A stretch of 64,000 nucleotides of DNA from Aldrovandia affinis (lineage: Eukaryota > Chordata > Actinopteri > Notacanthiformes > Halosauridae), in NCBI GenBank assembly GCA_029706075.1, contig JAINUG010000548.1, forward strand, positions 1 to 64,000, given 5' to 3'. Under the pieces are notes generated by a model. That model was not told where the DNA came from. It worked only from the letters and a program-made list of their open reading frames with translations, and ran no database searches. A program made the position numbers and the translations under genes. Positions 46,401 through 58,505 of this stretch are shown one piece after another. Each line of letters begins with the position of its first letter. The stretch's first letter is position 1.

Positions 46401-46971
46401 TATTGTGTATCATACTCACAGAGGACACCTAGGACTATGGCAGCAGTCAATAAGAGAGTATACAGCAGCCCCAGACACACTGCAGCCAGTCTTTTGAGAA
46501 ATGAACTTTGTCCACTTCTCTCTGTGGTCACAAATATTAGCAGGGATAAAACAGTTAGACTGTCATTATTACAGCCTGAACATACATGAATGACACCCCT
46601 GTCAACATTACCCTGTTTATATACACTGCAGAGAGGGTTTCCATCTGGCTTTCAGAAAATCCACTTTAACACCCAAACTCTGTCTCACTCCTAAACAACA
46701 GTAACAGGAGCTCTATAATACACTGTACAGGTGTCCTTACCTGTGTTCTGAGCTCCTGGGCTGTTGTGTGAGGTCTGGAGAAACAAGCCCAATGTATATA
46801 CCCTCTGATGTGTTTGATACTGTGGATGTATCCATTTTATTGGCTGTCAATGAAGGGTCTCTCTGTTGAGCGTTTGTCACTGCTGTGTGCCTGTTCTGTA
46901 GGTGTTACTGCAGTCTAGTTTAACTCAAGCAGGATGCGGTCTTGAGGGGACAGAAAGTTTGTCAGGCCATA

Positions 46972-47326
46972 CAGTGGGGTGGAGTCCACCTTCAAGGTCT
47001 GAAAAATGTTGTGACACCTTATTTTTCATTTAAATTTCATTCTAATACATGGACACTCCTAATACACAGTATGAGTTGTTTTGGTCTTGTAACAATTAAT
47101 ACCGGATATTGACGTAATTAATATAGTCCACTATGTGTTCTCTACCGAAGGTGCTTTAATCTTGAAAAAGGACACTTACTTTGCAAAAGTTTTTGCAGCT
47201 GTTTGCAATTATGTCAGCAGAACTTAGTGAAGTAGTTAGAGGTCAAATTGTTCTCCTGAGTAAAAATGTTATGTGAGCTTTCAATGAACGATGAAAACAA
47301 ACAGATCTTGGTAGCGGACTCAAACT
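46972..47326. mobile_element. TA-type MITE, unit 3 (right end deleted)
   Basis: Same truncation as in unit 2 (GCGGACTCAAACTGTCTACT). Confidence 0.75.
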
Positions 47327-47652
47327 GTCTACTTATAATCTTGTTTTGATAAATCTGATCGGTCTACTAAACTCAAAATATTACATCTAAATTCATAGAG
47401 AGCTTCAGATGCAGAGATATCTGTGCATTTTTACATCAAGACATATATTATTAAAGTTAAATGGACAAATGGTTCATATTTTATTCATCGTTTAAAAATA
47501 TTAATTTCATTTGATGAAGCATCATATATTCACTTCATTGCACATCATGCAGGCAGATTGACATGTTTTCCTATTCATTCTGTAGTGTTCATCCATGTGA
47601 CTTTTCAAACACACCCACCACATTGGCATCCTAACATCTAGCAGCTGGTCAA

Positions 47653-47746
47653 CCTGGGTCACAAACAAGTGCAACTCTGGCCCACTGTGCTGCACACATC
47701 ATGGACAGTGTATATATCCCCTTTGGGTCTGTCAAGGCTGTCAATG
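47653..47746 (-). pseudogene. Relic lectin cytoplasmic exon, unit 3
   Basis: Third copy of the degenerate exon; same Tyr-to-Cys codon. Confidence 0.5.
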
Positions 47747-48942
47747 CATCCCTCTGTGGAGTTTATAGAAAGAGTGCTGCTGCTGAAGGTCTGTGTGTTC
47801 TGTATGAACAGGAAGCTGAAACAGGAACTAGTTTTTTAGAAAAGAATGACTAAACATTTTCAGGGGGGCTGAGATGAAAGGCAGGCGGGCTAAAGCCCCC
47901 CTAAATGGGGTCTAAAATCGACACTGATGATTCGCGACAGGATTCTATTGTCTGACAGGTATTTTATTATACGGGACGAGCCAAATTTGGCTCAAAAACG
48001 GGACGTCCCGGCTAATACGGGACAGTTGGCACCCCTAGTGGGGATCTTCCACGGAGAGTAATCCTCGTGCGCATCTCGGGGTCACGAGTCACCGCCCGTA
48101 CAATTGCTTACGTCATTTAAAAATATATATATACCTTTTTTTTTTTTTAAGGCTGAATAAAATTAAATTCGGAGTGGAAGGTTTGACGTGCACACCATTT
48201 AATAAGAGATTGTAGAAGGTTATTAGCATTTCAAAGCTTCTAAGGAAAAAATAAAAATAATAAAAATCAATCTTTCAATAAAAGCCGGGAGCCTCTACGC
48301 CGAAAGGCCTTAGCGACGGACGCGCGAGGCTGCGGAAACGAACAAACAAAAGCAAACCCGCCTCTTTCTGCGCACAGGCAGTGCGTGTCTTGTGCCATTA
48401 AAACACGGCTTCCATTTCCCAAAAGACTGGCTTTTACAAGGCGCAGTTAATTTCCTGAATGTATATATTCAAATTGGACAGCGTGAGATACTTGTGCCCT
48501 TATTTACTTTAAAAAATATATTTTTTTTAAGAGAAACATAAAACCGTGAACAACCAGTGATTTTTCCACAGGTGCTGGCGACGTCCTGTCCAGCACTGCC
48601 CCCCTGTGGCGATAATGTGTAACTGCACGGCAACTCTACATGTAATTCTACATACGATTGTTCTCGTGGGGATAAGACGACCGGGGGCTTGTCTCACGAA
48701 GCAGGATTGAGGGGTTAGGGAGCTAACTTTGGGCTTAACCCTGGGTTTTCGGTCTCACGACTGTGGCTCGCTTTTAACCGGGTTGTTTCGCCATGGTAAC
48801 TTATGCTGCAAACCTAACCTGCTCCAGAGTAGGCTAACGGATCCAATCCTATAATAATCCCGCCCCCTCACCAATCAGCTCTCTGGAAATGGCCTCACCA
48901 ATCCTAGAGAATTGCGTCATCATTTTAAAAAAATATCTGAGA

Positions 48943-50282
48943 TACAGATTCTCCGCAGAGGAAATATTGAATCTTTTCTTGTCAAAAAAACATTTCCAGA
49001 GTAGCCTTTTTTCACTTGAGGAATATTGCCAAAATTAGTGGCTTCCTGTCTTTAATAGATGCAGAAAAATTGGTACATGCCTTTGTTACATCTAGATTAG
49101 ATTATTGCAATGCATTACTGTCTGGCTGTTCCAATACCTCACTCAGGAGTCTACAACTCGTACAGAATGCTGCTGCAAGGATCCTGACTAGAACAAAGAA
49201 GTATGAGCACATTAGTCCTGTGTTAGCGTCACTTCCCTGGCTTCCTATAAACTATCGTGTAGACTATAAGGTACTCCTCTAAATTTATAAGGTTTAGCAT
49301 GGACTTGCACCTTCTTACTTGACTGATTTACTTCATCCCTACAATCCTCCACGTTCACTTCGCTCACAAGATGCAGGCAACTTGGTAGTCCCTAGAATAT
49401 CAAAAATACAGCAGGTGGCAGAGCTTTCTCCTATAGAGCTCCTTTACTGTGGAACGGTCTACCCGTCTCTGTGAAGGAATCAGACACAGTCTCAATTTTC
49501 AAGTCTAGGTTAAAAACAAATCTCTTTAGTCTCTCTTATAGTCATTAGGTGCAGATGTGGAGGGGGCGTAGCAATAGAGCCTTCTGGTGCAATGAGCTAT
49601 CCTTACTGTCACCAATCATAAGTGATGATCCGCCCCTTATCAGGACTGCTGATGATGTGGTGGGATGGTCTCTGAGTGCCCTCATGACTGCGTGCTCCCT
49701 GTGCCACTCACCTAATTAGTTATGCTGCCCTAGATTACTTCTGCTGGTGCAAAAGTGTTGGTATCGCTCTACTCTCTCCCCTGATCCGGTGTGATGTTTA
49801 TTATAGTCGTAATTGCACCTTTCCTCTTTTCTCCCCGGCTTCGTGGCACCTGCCCGGAGCTCACTTGCCAAGCCTAGTCCCACGGGATTTCCATCGGCCC
49901 AGTACCCAGCTGCCCAGAGTCAACCCCCCAGCCCTGCCATGTGTTAGCCGGATGACCCTGGCCCAGACTGCTGGTTCCATCCCCCGCCCTGCCCTGGTAT
50001 CTGGAGGGATAAGGTCCACCCCACCCCTACACTTTGGATGCCGAAGAATGCCCTTCCGGTGGTCTCTTAAGCCTCAAGGACTATTTTTTTCCCTCTGTAT
50101 CCCACCATTTTCCAGGAGTTCATCTTGATCGCCTTTTAAGGGTTCAGGGAATAATCCTCCAGTTTCTCACATTGGCTCTTTCTGGTTTTTTGATTCCCTC
50201 TGGAAAATGTCAATTGTGAAGCGTTGTGTGACAACCTGTTTGTAAATGGCGCTATACAAAAATAAAGATTGATTGATTGATT
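48943..50282 (+). mobile_element. L2 LINE 3' end, unit 3
   Basis: Uninterrupted copy of the element at 7,289, with DYCNALLSGCSNTSLRSLQL, an open frame to 49,282, and the ATTG tail. Small deletion near 48,977. Confidence 0.85.
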
Positions 50283-51117
50283 CTAGAGACGCATGTCACA
50301 AATGCCGCTCGTCGAAGCCATGCGATCACTGTGCAGCAGTATGTATGTATTGCCCTACGTTTTCTAGCCACCGGTACATATACATATTCTGTTAGTGATG
50401 CGAGAACCTGAGCAAACTTGCAGTTTATAGTTTTATATAGTATATATAATGTAGGCTACTATATACAGTACCAGTCAAAAAATCTGATTTTATCATACCA
50501 CACATTTGATGTTGCAACCGGCTGGAGGAGGTCCCGTTCCCCCCTCGGTGGTAACAGCAGTCGCCTCTCGGGTTGTCTATCGCCGTGAAGGGACGTCATT
50601 GTTTATTGAACGTAGGCTACTGCGAACGAAGGCATCTAAATATAGCGCCTTCTGAGAATGAGCTACACTGCATAAAAATATGACCTAGGCTATTTGTTGT
50701 AGTAAGCTACCTACACGAGCCTACTCGCACACTTTTTTAAATGTAAGTCGCTTTGGATAAACGCGTCTGCTAAATGATTGTATTGTATTGTATTGAGGTT
50801 CACAAAGGCTTGGTATCTTGTGAACGGGCATTGGTAGACATTGGATTGATCTTACCATGTATAGCCTACTAATTTAATTTAATTTTAATTTGGTGTTGTT
50901 TTTAGCATTGCAGCTTTAATAAAACGTGATTTCTATTTTATTTGTGTTTGCTGTGTTTGGTTATTTTTTTATTTCTATGAGTGATGCTATTTTTTAATAT
51001 TAACTAATGACCAAATTATCTTAACATTTGACAACATAATGACAGAAATACAGAATGTAACATGTCAGAGTTTTAAATCATTTCTTTAGACGGCCAATGC
51101 GGTATCTACGTTTTTAG

Positions 51118-51408
51118 ATCTATGGTAAACTGGCCGTACACGGACCGTTTCCACATGTCGGGTCCTTAAATTGTTCTGCTCCGGACTGTAATGGTGAAGC
51201 ACAAACAGCCGGTTTCCTGTCAAAGGAGCGAGGTCTTGATCGCAAGGGAGGGTCGCATGTGTTTGCGTATCATTGGGATGTAAGCGGCATTTTTGAACGG
51301 TACAGAGATTCACCTTTTAACTGCAGTGTCTCCTTCTCACAAGACTTAACAGAGACGGTGAACGCTGTGGATGCAGGATCGAGTATAATTCAGGCCGTAG
51401 TACTTTAA
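51118..51408 (+). other. Conserved 96-codon open frame, unit 3
   Basis: Third copy of the frame at 12,476, same length and stop. Confidence 0.3.
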
Positions 51409-53310
51409 AGCCTTTTCAGGCTAATCTCTTTACAATATTTAGACACATAGAAAACACTGAACGGGAAACCAGGGGTGAGTATAATTTCATCTTTGACTTT
51501 TATGCAATGCAGTGTTCGACAACGTAGCAAACTACCAATGTAACATTACGAGTTTGCCAAATCCAGCGAACATATCCAGCGGCGTTAGGTCTGTGATTAT
51601 GCACTGAGGTTTCTTACAGGCAATCTTAAATCGCTAGCCAGCTACCTAGTACGAATTAAAATGAAGTCTTTGTTGTATAACCATATATTTGTTGTATTAC
51701 TTTAGCCCATCAAGTAGCTAGTTTCCAAGCGATTTATACACCAACATATAGATGCATAGTAATGTGCCTTTAATGCGCGTACAGCTTTGCGGTGTGGCCA
51801 GATATTGAACATGGCTAGGGAACGTTTTTTCTCCAATTCCTGGCTTTGACTGCCGACATTTTCCAGGACGGACGTTGTTCACAACAAAAATAAAACGTTC
51901 TAACCTAGATAAGGGACCAATTATGTTTGAGCAGTTTATGTGCAATTGTGAAGGTAGTGTTTGCTCGCTAGCCAGTGTTCCGCACGGGGACGCGGAGGAT
52001 AATCGCCAGCTGCCTGACTGCCTCGTTTTAAACCAACTTTGCACCGGGAGAGAGGGATCTTTTGTTTTGTAGATTAGGAAAGCATAGTAGTCTGTTTTTA
52101 TTTTACTTTGTTTCAAGCATCAATGTAAGTATGTATTTTTATGATTAAATCGTAAATAAATAATATGAATACACATTTGTTAAATAATACAACTTTGTCA
52201 AACTTGTGGACGGTTTGGCCTGGTGGATTTGTGTGTGTTGTGTCCAGTGTGTGTTCTGTAAGGTGATCAGTTAGCTCTGTGTGCGAAGATTAGCTGCATG
52301 CTATCTAGCTAGAGGTTTCATTATGCAATCGATTCATTTATCAACCATTTTATAACTACAGCTAACATTTTCTATTTGTACATTAGTTAAGAATGGCAAG
52401 AAAGCTAGCAAACTCCGTAGTCTAGTGTTCGGCGCATACTACACCACAGCAGCAAGCAAGCTAGCTCAGTTTACTGGCAAACCAATGATTTAGTTTAGTC
52501 TAATTTAGTCTAAATTAGACCGTCTGCAGACTTGCGTCTGGCTAACTATCATTATATTACGGTTTACAGGGTTAACGGGACGCCAAGAGCAAAACCCAAA
52601 ATGGATTAATAATACAGCAACACAAGCTGCATGTATTATTTTAGCTAGCGAACCTTTGCTTAACTAGCTTGCTAGCAGTCTCAGCTGGTGAGACTGGGGC
52701 CTGAATCCATGTACTCCCTAGCTCAGGGCTGCCCAACCCTTTAGACATTATATCTACCTTTTCATTTGCCAACCTGAGGAGATCTACCAGTCCCAGTTTA
52801 GAGCCCTGAAATGACAAACAAAACGGAAATTCATCTCCCAGAGTGTGGGATACCCAGTTGCACACATCAAATAAAAGCTACTCTTGTACTGCAGTGTACT
52901 AATAAAATGTTTTCCATTATGGAAAAGGAGAAATAAATTAATTTCCTACCTTAGTGTGACCTTTGGCACTGGGAGGAGGCAGCTAGTTTCTCATAGTCAG
53001 GGCAGTAGCAGCTGGTCGCAAGTCTCAGGCAGGCTACTAGATGGTCATCTGTCCTAGTAGATCTGTACTTGGACTTTATGATCTTCATGTGAGAGAATGC
53101 AGACTCACATGGGTAGGTTGACCCAAAAAGGGCTGACATTATGTTGGGATACTTCTCCTCCAACAGTAGCTCCCAGAACTCACCCTTCATCTCAGTGGTT
53201 GCCCTGGATTTCATCTGAATGTCATTTTGAAGGGTGAGGATTTCATTCTCCACTGCAGTTGTGTCCAGGTGAAAGAGTGATCCCACTTTGGGGTCAATGT
53301 CATCCACATA

Positions 53311-54927
53311 CACTACCGTTCAAAAGTTTGGGGTTACCCAGACAATTTCGTGTTTTCCATGAAAACTCACACTTTTATTTATCAAATGATTTGCAAAATG
53401 AATAGAAAATATAGTCAATACATTGACAAGGTTAGAAATAATGATTTTTATTTGAAATAATAATTTTGTCCTTCAAACTTTGCTTTCATCAAAGAATGCT
53501 CCCTTTGCAGCAATTACAGCATTGCAGACCTTTGGCATTCTAGCTGTTAATTTGTTGAGGGAATCTGAAGAAATTTCACCTCATGCTTCCTGAAGAACCT
53601 CCCACAAGTTGGATTGGCTTGATGGGCACTTCTTGCGTACCATACGGTCAAGCTGCTCCCACAACAGCTCAATGGGGTTGAGATCTGGTGACTGCGCTGG
53701 CCACTCTATTACAGACAGAATACCAGCTGCCTGCTTCTTCCCTAAATAGTTCTTGCATAATTTGGAGGTGTGCTTTGTGTCATTGTCCTGTTGTAGGAGG
53801 AAATTGGCTCCAATCAAGCGCTGTCCACAGGGTATGGCATGGTGTTGCAAAATTGAGTGTTAGCCTTCCTTATTCAAAATCCCTTTTATCTTGTACAAAT
53901 CTCCCACTTTACCAGCACCAAAGCAGCCCCAGACCATCACATTACCTCCACCATGCTTGACAGATGGCGTCAGGCACTCTTCCAGCATCTTTTCACTTGT
54001 TCTGCGTCTCACAAATGTTCTTCTGTGTGATCCAAACACCTCAAACTTCGATTCGTCTGTCCATAATACTTTTTTCCAATCTTCCTCTGTCCAATGTCTG
54101 TGTTCTTTTGCCCATATTAATATTTTCCTTTTATTGGCCAGTCTCAGATATGGCTTTTTCTTTGCCACTCTGCCTAGAAGGCCAGCATCCCGGAGTCGCC
54201 GGGATCACTGTAGATGTTGACAATGGGCGTTTTGCGGGTACCATTTAATGAAGCTGCCAGTTCAGGACCTGTGAGGCGTCTATTTCTCAAACTAGAGACT
54301 CTAATGTACTTGTCTTCTTGCTCAGTTGTGCACCGGGGCCTCCCACTTCTCTTTCTACTCTGGTTAGAGCCTGTTTGTGCTGTTCTCTGAAGGGAGTAGT
54401 ACACACCGATGTAGGAAATGTTCAGTTTCTTGGCAATTTCTCGCATGGAATAGCCTTCATTTCTAAGAACAAGAATATATATGAAATTATATGAAAGTTC
54501 TCTTTTTCTGGCCATTTTGAGAGTATAATCGAACCCACAAATGTGATGCTCCAGATACTCAACTAGCTCAAAGGAAGGCCAGTTTTATAGCTTCTCTAAC
54601 CAGCAAAACCGTTTTCAGCTGTGCTAACGTAATTGCACAAGGGTTTTCAAGGTGTTTCTAATCAGCCATTAGCTTTCTAACGCGATTAGCAAACACAATG
54701 TACCATTAGAACACTGGAGTGATGGTTGCTGGAAATCGGCCTCTATACACCCATGTAGATATTCCATTAAAAACCAGACGTTTGCAGCTAGAATAGTCAT
54801 TTACCACATTAACAATGTATAGAGTGTATTTCTGATTAATTTAATGTTATCTTCATTGAAAAAAACAGTGCTTTTCTTTCAAAAATAAGGAAATTTCTAA
54901 GTGACCCCAAACTTTTGAACGGTAGTG
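53311..54927 (-). mobile_element. Tc1 element A in the unit 3 hAT
   Basis: Ends CACTACCGTTCAAAAGTTTG GGGT in inverted orientation, flanked by TA (53,309-53,310; 54,928-54,929). Transposase on the minus strand from 54,515: [76 protein letters not shown] frame break near 54,215 and a TAA after LNKEG near 53,861 inactivate it. Confidence 0.9.
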
Positions 54928-54959
54928 TATATATCTGTGCCAAACGGAAAATGCATATA

Positions 54960-56042
54960 CAGTCGTATGAAAAGGTTTGGGCACCCCTGACAATTTCCAT
55001 TATTTTCATTTATAAATCATTGGGTGTTTCGATCCGCAACTTCATTTTGATCTCTCAAATACATTTTTAGTAGAGCCTCATTTTGCAAAAATAACAGCCT
55101 CTAGATGCTTCCTATAGCCTCTAATGAGTGTCTGGATCCTGGATGAAGGTATTTTGGACCATTCCTCCTTACAAAACATCTCCAGTTCAGTTAGGTTTGA
55201 TGGTTGCCGAGCATGGACAGCTCGCTTCAAATCATCCCACAGATTTTCAATGATATTCAAGTCTGAACTGGGATGGCCATTCCAGAACATTGTACTTGTT
55301 CCTCTGCATGAATGCCTGAGTAGATTTTGAGCAGTGTTTTGGGTCGTTGTCTTGTTGAAATATCCAGCCCCGGCGTAACTTCAACTCTGTGACAGATTCT
55401 TGAATATTATTCTCAAGAATCCGCTGATATTGAGTGGAATCCATGCGACCCTCAACTGTAACAAGATTCCCAGTACCGGCACTGGCCACACAGCCCCACA
55501 GCATGATGGAACCTCCACCAAATTCTACTGTGGGTAGCAAGTGTTTTTCTTGGAATGTTGTGTTCTTTCGCCGCCATGCATAACGCCCCTTGTTATGACC
55601 AAATAACTCAATCTTTGTTTCATCAGTCCACAGCACCTTATTCCAAAATGAAGCTGGCTTGTCCAAATGTGCTTTTGTGCAACTTGCAATTGGCCACCTT
55701 AAATACCTTTTCTCATGATTGGATGCACCTGTCTATGAAGTTCAAGGCTTAATGAGCTCATCAAACCAATTTTGTGTTCCAATTAATCAGTGTTAAGTAG
55801 TTAGAGGTATTCAAATCAACAAAATGACAAGGGTGCCCAAATTTTTGCACAGCCTATTTTTCACGCTTGATTTAATTTCATACAACTTAATATTGCTACA
55901 CTAAAAATCAGTGTCTGGAAAACACCCCAGTACTCAGCTTTTATTAGAAAATGAATGGCATGCCACTGTGATCATTTTCCGTGAAGACAGAGTAAATTAT
56001 TATGCAGCCTCAGAGGGGTGCCTAAACTTTTTCATACGACTG
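54960..56042 (-). mobile_element. Tc1 element B in the unit 3 hAT (N-terminus deleted)
   Basis: Ends CAGTCGTATGAAAAGGTTTG in inverted orientation; left TA present, right TA degraded to TG. Transposase from 55,666: FWNKVLWTDETKIELFG, GWIFQQDNDPKHCSKST, frameshift near 55,262, then SSDLNIIENLWDDLKRAVHA. The HTH region is missing. A different subfamily from element A. Confidence 0.88.
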
Positions 56043-56485
56043 TGTGGCGACAGGCTCTAGTGACGCAAAGTCAATATAGCGTCTGTCAAACTCTGATGAG
56101 ATGCTCTGAACTTGCTCAATGTGACGTGCACTGTCAAGCTTCACTGTGTCTTTGCCTTGACGCTCAAGTTCTGAATGCATGTTTTGAAAGTAGCGCAGAT
56201 CCTGGCGCTGCAGCTTAGTTGAGAGCAGTTGTAGCTTGCGTTTAAAAGTGTTCACAGAGCTGATCATGTCTATTACATTTTAGTTTTTTCCTTGCAGCTC
56301 TACATTCAGTTCATTCAGCATGTCAGTAAGGAACGCTAAATCCAGGAGCCACTGCTCGTCTTCTAGCTGTGCATATTCTGCATGTTTAAAGAGCTTGAGA
56401 AACTCTTTGATTTCAGGCAATAGCTTCCTAAATCTTGCCAAAAATGTACCTTTGCTCAGCCGCCGCACATCAGTGTGCAGCAGCA

Positions 56486-56716
56486 AGTCTGTGTGTTCTG
56501 CGTCAGTCTCCTCCATGTGAGAGAGGAACACAAGTTTGTGTGTTCTGTGTCAGTCTCCTCCATGTGAGAGAGGAACACAAGTCTGTGTTCTGTGTCAGTC
56601 TCCTCCATGTGAGAGCGGAATACAAGTCTGTGTGTTCTGCGTCAGTCTCCTCCATGTGAGAGCGGAACACAAGTCTGTGTGTTCTGCGTCAGTCTCCTCC
56701 ATGTGAGAGCGGAACA
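56486..56716. repeat. Five-copy minisatellite inside the hAT frame, unit 3
   Basis: Five 45-47 bp units (AGTCTGTGTGTTCTGCGTCA GTCTCCTCCATGTGAGAG...). The 47-nt units shift frame, so expansion destroyed the reading frame here. Confidence 0.87.
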
Positions 56717-57116
56717 GCCTCCTCTGTAGACTTTTTGCCCCGAATCGAACACACAATCTTCACTGCAACATCCATCACCTCACGTTTAAAATCTTAATGA
56801 TGCAATGATAATGAATACATTCGGGAAAAGAGTCACTTCGTTTGCACAATCCAATGAACCCACTAGTATGGCCTACCATAGCGGGTGCCCCATCAGTGGT
56901 AATGGAGATAAGCTTACAAATGGGCATTTGGATCTTGTTAGCGAACTCCATGAAAGCTTGAAAAATATCTTTGCCCCGTTTATGTCCTTTCAGTGGCAAA
57001 ATAGTGAGTAGTTCCTCTTTTGCACTCATGTCCTCAAACACCATTCTGATAAAAATACATAACTGTGCCACATCTACCGTATCGGTCGACTCGTTGAACT
57101 GAAGGGAGTACATTTC

Positions 57117-58505
57117 ACATTTACATTTGAAGCATTTAGCAGACGCTCTTATCCAGAGCGACTTACAAGATGTGCAGTAATACATGGTAGGAACAATCAT
57201 AGTTGATCAGTGCAGTAATACAGCAATAGACATGGGGCAGTCAGTTTGCCAGAGGAGGCAGAGCGGAGGGGTCTAGCTGGGGTGTAGGCAGTGATGAGTG
57301 ACTGGAGGTAAGGGGGAGCAGTACCTCTGGCCGCTTTAAAAGCAAGCCCCAGTGATTTGAATCTGATGCATGCTGCGACGGGGAGCCAGTGCAGAGAGGA
57401 GAGTAGAGGGGTGACGTGGGTGAACTTCGGCTGGTTGAACACCAGACGAGCGGCAGTATTCTGGACTAGTTGCAGTGGCTTGATGGCACAGGCCGGAAGG
57501 TCTGCCAGCAAGGAATTGCAATAGTCCAGATATGAGATCACCAGGGCCTGGACCAGGAGTTGAGTGGCCTCTTGGGTGAGGAATCGTCGGATCCTCTGGA
57601 TGTTGTGGAGGGAGAATCGGCAGGTCCGAGTGATTGCTGCAATGTGGCTTGAGAAGCACAGCTGGTTGTCCAGGGTTACCCCAAGACTCCTGGCAGACTG
57701 GGACTGAGACACTATGGAGCCTTCCACGGTGATTGACGCATCAATCATCGGGGAGCCCTTTGCTGGGAGGAAGAGCAGCTCAGTCTTCCCCAGGTTCAGC
57801 TTCAGGTGGTGGGTGGACATCCATGCGGAGATGTCAGCCAGGCATGCAGAGATCCGTGCCGGGACCTGGTTCTCAGATGGAGGGAAGAAGAGAGAGTGTC
57901 ATTGGCATAACAGTGATGGGAAACACCATGAGCAGAAATAACAGAGCCAAGTGACTTGGTGTGCAGAGAGAATAGGATGGGGCCTAGCACCGAGCCCTGT
58001 GGGACTCCGGTAGAGAGGGTGTGGGGAGGAGAGGGATCCTCTCCAGGCCACCTGGTAGGACCGGTCAGCCAGGTAGGACTCGAACAATGTCAACGCAGAT
58101 CCAGAGATTCCCATCTCGACGAAAGATGAGCAGGATCTGGTGGTCCACGGTGTCGAATGCCACTGACAGGTCCAGGAGGAGGAGGACGGAGCTAAGGGAT
58201 TGGGACTTAGCCCCGTGAAGAGCCTCAGTGACCGCAAGGAGAGCAGTCTCTGTGGAGTGGCCTGCTCTGAACCCAGATTGGTTAGGATCAAGCAGGTCGT
58301 TCTGTAGGAGATGATCAGACAGTTGGTTATAGACAGCCCGCTCTAATGTTTTGGAAAGGAATGGGAGGAGAGAGACAGGTCAGTAGTTTGAAATGATAGC
58401 AGGATTCAGAGAGGGGTTTTTGAGCGCATTTGAGGGAAGAGGGGACTGAGCCAGAGGAAAGAGAGGAGTTAATGACATTGGAGGCAAAGGGGAGGATGTC
58501 CATAG
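57117..58505 (-). mobile_element. L2-like LINE, RT C-terminal half
   Basis: From 58,291 down, with frame changes: [20 protein letters not shown], then [79 protein letters not shown]. The 3' tail (57,117-57,235) is the complement of GTAAGTCGCTCTGGATAAGA GCGTCTGCTAAATG, which shows the widespread tail belongs to this LINE family. Confidence 0.8.

Larger units (their letters stand above)
43860..46835 (-). pseudogene. C-type lectin receptor, copy 3 (frameshifted and 3'-truncated)
   Basis: Exons: 46,741-46,835 (tail, only 95 nt), 46,420-46,521 (TM), 44,445-44,633 (neck, 189), 44,167-44,318 (152), 43,860-43,972 (113). The tail exon has a 29-nt deletion between two GGTCTGG repeats that removes the YSTV motif and shifts the frame. 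The final exon is absent because the unit junction cuts the intron. The lectin-domain exons themselves are open and differ at several residues from copy 1 (for example SIERKSWNASRSACLEQG versus STEEKSWQDSRSECLKQG). Unless an alternative start or exon is used, it is a pseudogene. Confidence 0.8.
52724..57115 (-). pseudogene. BED-type hAT transposase, unit 3, split by two Tc1 elements
   Basis: hAT pieces at 52,724-53,310, 54,928-54,959 and 56,043-57,115. Keeps Trp (TGG) after MKGEF where units 1 and 2 have TAG, but shares the stop after ELQGKN. Contains the five-copy minisatellite. The BED finger is missing; LINE sequence begins at 57,117. Confidence 0.82.
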
